A program made the translations under genes and the position numbers. The notes under the pieces are model-generated. The model did no database searches. It was not told the origin of the DNA and saw only the letters and a list, made by a program, of their open reading frames with translations. From an uncultured Helcococcus sp. (GTDB lineage: Bacteria > Bacillota > Clostridia > Tissierellales > Peptoniphilaceae), in NCBI RefSeq assembly GCF_946998255.1, contig NZ_CAMPYN010000023.1:1-17024 (forward strand): DNA of 17,024 bases, in the 5' to 3' direction. Shown in pieces: positions 14,626 to 17,024 of the stretch (the stretch's first letter is position 1; the number at the start of each line of letters is the position of its first letter).

Positions 14626-15501
14626 ATGAAAAAGAAAGTTTATATGATCTTATTAGCCCTAGTGCTAGTAATTACCGGATGTACAAGTAGTAATAATAAA
14701 GACAATGAAAAAATAAATGTTGTAGCATCATTTTTCCCGGTTTATGACTTAATAAAAAGAGTTGGTGGGGACAAGGTTGAAGTTAACAACTTAACACAAA
14801 CTGGTGATGCCCATTCTTTTGAACCTGGTATAAAGGATATGGAAAATATTTCTAAGTCTGACTTGCTAGCAATAAATGGAGCAGGTTTTGAAGGTTGGAT
14901 TGACCAAATTAAAAGTAGTCAACCTGACTTGCAAGTCCTAGACTTATCTGAAGATCTAGATTTAATCGAAGTTGATGGTCATACAGATCCTCATACATGG
15001 TTATCAGTAAAAAATCCACAGCTTATGCTAGAAAAAATAAAGGATAAATTAATAGAACTAGATAAGAAAAATGAAGCTTATTATAATGAAAATTACCAAA
15101 AAGCTTTAGAAGAATTTAAAACAGTTGAAAAGAAATACGATGAAGAATTGAGCAAATACAAGGGTAGGGCCTTTATAGCACCTCATGCAGCCTTTAATTA
15201 CTTATTACAGGAGTATGATTTAGAACAAGTGGGGATAGAAGGTATAAACTCGGTTAATGAGCCAAATGCAGCCCGTATGAAAGAAATAGTTGATATTATG
15301 AAAAATAAAAATATCAACACTGTCTTTTATGAATATGGTCAAAGTGATAAGATAGCACAAACTGTAGCTGAAGAAGTTAATGGTAAAGTATTACCAATAT
15401 CAACTTTAGAAGTAATCACTCAAAAAGATGTAGATGATGGTATGGACTATATAAAGTTACTAGAAATGAATCTAGAAAATCTAGTAACTTCATTTGAATA
15501 G
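14626..15501 (+). CDS. znuA: Zinc ABC transporter substrate-binding lipoprotein (ZnuA/AdcA type)
   Basis: This 291-residue cluster A-I binding protein captures metal outside the membrane for the transporter. A short signal sequence ends in the lipobox ITGC (Cys19). Four metal ligands can be placed: His63 (GDAHSFEP), His123 (DPHTW), His187 (APHAAF) and Glu262 (STLEV). Three His plus Glu is the zinc pattern; manganese proteins of this family usually have Glu at the third position and Asp at the fourth. The His-rich loop of many ZnuA proteins is reduced to DGH (His117). ATG 14626 is preferred because AAAGGA (14615-14620) lies five bases before it; ATG 14623 adds one Met. First gene of the operon, behind a consensus promoter and Fur/Zur box. 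Confidence 0.92.
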   Translation: MKKKVYMILLALVLVITGCTSSNNKDNEKINVVASFFPVYDLIKRVGGDKVEVNNLTQTGDAHSFEPGIKDMENISKSDLLAINGAGFEGWIDQIKSSQPDLQVLDLSEDLDLIEVDGHTDPHTWLSVKNPQLMLEKIKDKLIELDKKNEAYYNENYQKALEEFKTVEKKYDEELSKYKGRAFIAPHAAFNYLLQEYDLEQVGIEGINSVNEPNAARMKEIVDIMKNKNINTVFYEYGQSDKIAQTVAEEVNGKVLPISTLEVITQKDVDDGMDYIKLLEMNLENLVTSFE

Positions 15502-15509
15502 GATATATA

Positions 15510-16178
15510 ATGGAAATAATTAAATTCAAAGACTTATCATTCTCATATGAGAATGATTTAGTTCTTAGTAATATAAATTTAACTATAAATAAAAATGATT
15601 TTGTAATTTTAATGGGAAATAATGGTAGTGGTAAATCTACACTATTAAAATTATTAATTGGTGAGCTTACTAATTTTAAGGGTGAAATTGAACTTTTTGG
15701 ACAAAATATAAAAGAATTTTCAGACTGGAAAAGGATAGGGTATGTACCACAAATATCAAGAGATAATTCAACCAATTTTCCTATTTCAGTAAAGGAAATG
15801 ATCTTACTTAACCTTTATCAAGAATTTAATTTCTTTAACCTACCTAAGCCAAGGCATAAAAGACAAGTTATGGATATTATAAAGTCTTTTAAATTGGAAG
15901 ATTTAGCAGATAGAGACTTCAATACTCTATCCGGTGGGCAAAAACAAAGAGTTATGATAGCAAAAGCTATGGTCCACAATCCTGAAGTCTTGATTTTTGA
16001 TGAACCAACAGTAGGTGTAGACAGGGAAAGTAAAGAAGATTTTTATGATTTAATAAATCACTTACATATCCACCATGACCTTACTATTATTTTGGTAACC
16101 CATGAAAGTGATAATTTAGACAAATTTAATTATAAGAAGTATATGTTAAAAGAGAAAGAGTTATTAGAAAATGTTTAG
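15510..16178 (+). CDS. znuC: Zinc ABC transporter ATP-binding protein (ZnuC/AdcC type)
   Basis: This 222-residue ATPase energises the transporter at the cytoplasmic face. All ABC motifs are present: Walker A GNNGSGKST (36-44), signature LSGGQKQR (140-147), Walker B VLIFDEP with Asp164 and Glu165, and the switch His198 (VTHES). It follows znuA by eight bases with only a weak TAGGA as ribosome binding site, and its last eight bases overlap the permease gene. A perfect 22-base palindrome lies within codons 9-16. Metal specificity comes from the binding protein and the regulator next door. Confidence 0.94.
   Translation: MEIIKFKDLSFSYENDLVLSNINLTINKNDFVILMGNNGSGKSTLLKLLIGELTNFKGEIELFGQNIKEFSDWKRIGYVPQISRDNSTNFPISVKEMILLNLYQEFNFFNLPKPRHKRQVMDIIKSFKLEDLADRDFNTLSGGQKQRVMIAKAMVHNPEVLIFDEPTVGVDRESKEDFYDLINHLHIHHDLTIILVTHESDNLDKFNYKKYMLKEKELLENV
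15536..15557. repeat. Perfect 22-base palindrome inside znuC
   Basis: The half-site ATCATTCTCAT (15536-15546) is followed immediately by its exact reverse complement (15547-15557). It lies 26 bases into znuC and shares the octamer ATTCTCAT with the Fur/Zur box at 14593-14611. It could be a second operator, an mRNA hairpin or a chance result of coding. Confidence 0.6.
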
Positions 16179-16971
16179 TTACAGTTTTATGAGAAGGGCC
16201 TTTTTGGTGGGCTTTTTTATTTCAATAGTTATACCCTTGATGGGAACTGTAGTTGTAAATAGAAGGACTTCTACAGTTGGTGACGCCTTAAGTCATACAA
16301 GTCTTAGTGGTATATTTTTAGGGGTAATCTTAGGTATTAATCCGATAGTTGGTGCGATAATTGTAAGTATATTATCTGCCTTTTCAATAGAATTTATTAG
16401 GTCAAAATTTCCTAAAAATGGAGATATGGCAACAGCAATTATCATGAGTTTTGGTATAGGTCTAGCATCAATATTGTCAGACTTTATACTTGGAGCTCAA
16501 AATTTTGAATCATATTTATTTGGTTCTCTAGTAGCTATATCGAAAACAGATATCATTATGATTATTGCCTTGTCTTTATTAGTTATAGTAGCCTATATCT
16601 ATACCTATTATGGGTTAATGTTTATATCCATTGACAAAAGTTCTGCTAGATTAGCGTCAGTTAATATAAAGAAAAATGATTATCTCTTTACCTTGCTATT
16701 GGCCTTGACTATAGCCTTATCATCAAGGATAGTTGGGATACTTATTATCTCATCACTAATGGTCTTACCAGTAGCTACAGCAATGATCTTAGGTAAAAAT
16801 TATAAAGGGACTGCAATTTTATCAGTAGCCTTTGGAATGATTTATTTCTTTTTAGGCTTGACTATGGCTTATTACTTACAATTAAAACCTGGAGGAAGTA
16901 TTATAATGATATCGGTCTTTGGCTTGCTAGTTACAATATTATATTCAAGTATTAAATCGAAAAAAATATAG
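16171..16971 (+). CDS. znuB: Zinc ABC transporter permease (ZnuB/AdcB type, ABC-3 family)
   Basis: This 266-residue integral membrane protein forms the channel of the metal importer. It is very hydrophobic with about eight predicted spans (around 10-28, 45-72, 87-105, 126-150, 170-208, 213-233 and 240-258, some of these being pairs). The ABC-3 signature VGDALSHTSLSGI (36-48) is present; this is the ATPase-coupling and metal-path region typical of ZnuB, MntB and TroC. ATG 16171 overlaps the znuC stop, the usual coupling in these operons. The Lys-rich C-terminus (SIKSKKI) is cytoplasmic by the positive-inside rule. A strong terminator starts on the base after its stop. Confidence 0.94.
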   Translation: MFSYSFMRRAFLVGFFISIVIPLMGTVVVNRRTSTVGDALSHTSLSGIFLGVILGINPIVGAIIVSILSAFSIEFIRSKFPKNGDMATAIIMSFGIGLASILSDFILGAQNFESYLFGSLVAISKTDIIMIIALSLLVIVAYIYTYYGLMFISIDKSSARLASVNIKKNDYLFTLLLALTIALSSRIVGILIISSLMVLPVATAMILGKNYKGTAILSVAFGMIYFFLGLTMAYYLQLKPGGSIIMISVFGLLVTILYSSIKSKKI

Positions 16972-17022
16972 AAAAGGTGGTGTTGCAGATTAGTTAAATT
17001 TAGTCTGCACATCACCTTTTTT
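16972..17022 (+). terminator. Rho-independent terminator after znuB
   Basis: Long arms (16972-16992 and 17001-17020) pair as AAAAGGTG...TGCAGA against TCTGCA...CACCTTTT, with one bulged T and two wobbles, around an AT-rich loop, followed by more T. About 20 base pairs make this one of the strongest terminators in the window, closing the zinc operon. Confidence 0.88.
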
Positions 17023-17024
17023 CT

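Noticed and set aside
1..17024. Mobile element, phage, CRISPR, toxin-antitoxin or defence system
   Set aside because: No transposase, integrase, direct-repeat array or known defence domain is seen; gene order is conserved core genome throughout.

Overview
The window is low-GC, AGA/GAA-rich bacterial DNA with strong AGGAG-type ribosome binding sites. Its gene orders are those of Bacillota: ylxM-ffh-rpsP-khpA-rimM-trmD-rplS-rbgA-rnhB-yraN-dprA-topA, then ptsH/ptsI behind a CcpA-like regulator. Overall style suggests a Gram-positive anaerobic coccus of the Tissierellia/Peptoniphilaceae type, but no marker here proves the genus. Almost all of it is coding. No gene-free stretch exceeds about 120 bases, and I see no rRNA, tRNA, CRISPR array, insertion sequence or phage gene.

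Layout. (1) 2-1129: 3' part of an M24 (Xaa-Pro peptidase-like) gene. (2) 1143-5165: a translation/secretion operon with its own promoter, ending in a terminator: ylxM, ffh, rpsP with an unusually long charged tail, khpA, rimM, trmD, rplS. (3) 5184-8172: rbgA, rnhB, yraN, dprA, followed by a weak hairpin. (4) 8201-10318: topA with an extended -10 promoter. (5) 10341-14056: a carbon-control/PTS cluster made of a CcpA-like LacI-family regulator, ptsH (His15 and Ser46 both present), a terminator, ptsI, and an unrecognised 208-residue gene overlapping the end of ptsI. (6) 14059-17022: a zinc locus. A Fur-family (probably Zur) gene on the minus strand is divergent from a ZnuA/ZnuC/ZnuB-type ABC transporter. 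The two promoters are back to back, and a Fur/Zur-like box covers the transporter transcription start. A strong terminator closes the window.

How it works together. Regions 2-4 are housekeeping: SRP targeting, ribosome proteins and maturation, tRNA modification, RNA-DNA hybrid removal, recombination mediation and supercoiling. Region 5 places the sensor (HPr), the phosphodonor (EI) and the likely transcriptional effector (CcpA) of carbon catabolite control side by side. Region 6 looks like a self-contained zinc homeostasis unit. I do not see a clearly new multi-gene system. The most unusual items are the S16 tail, the orphan gene in the PTS cluster, two terminators placed directly before the ribosome binding site of the next co-directional gene, and a perfect 22-base palindrome inside znuC.
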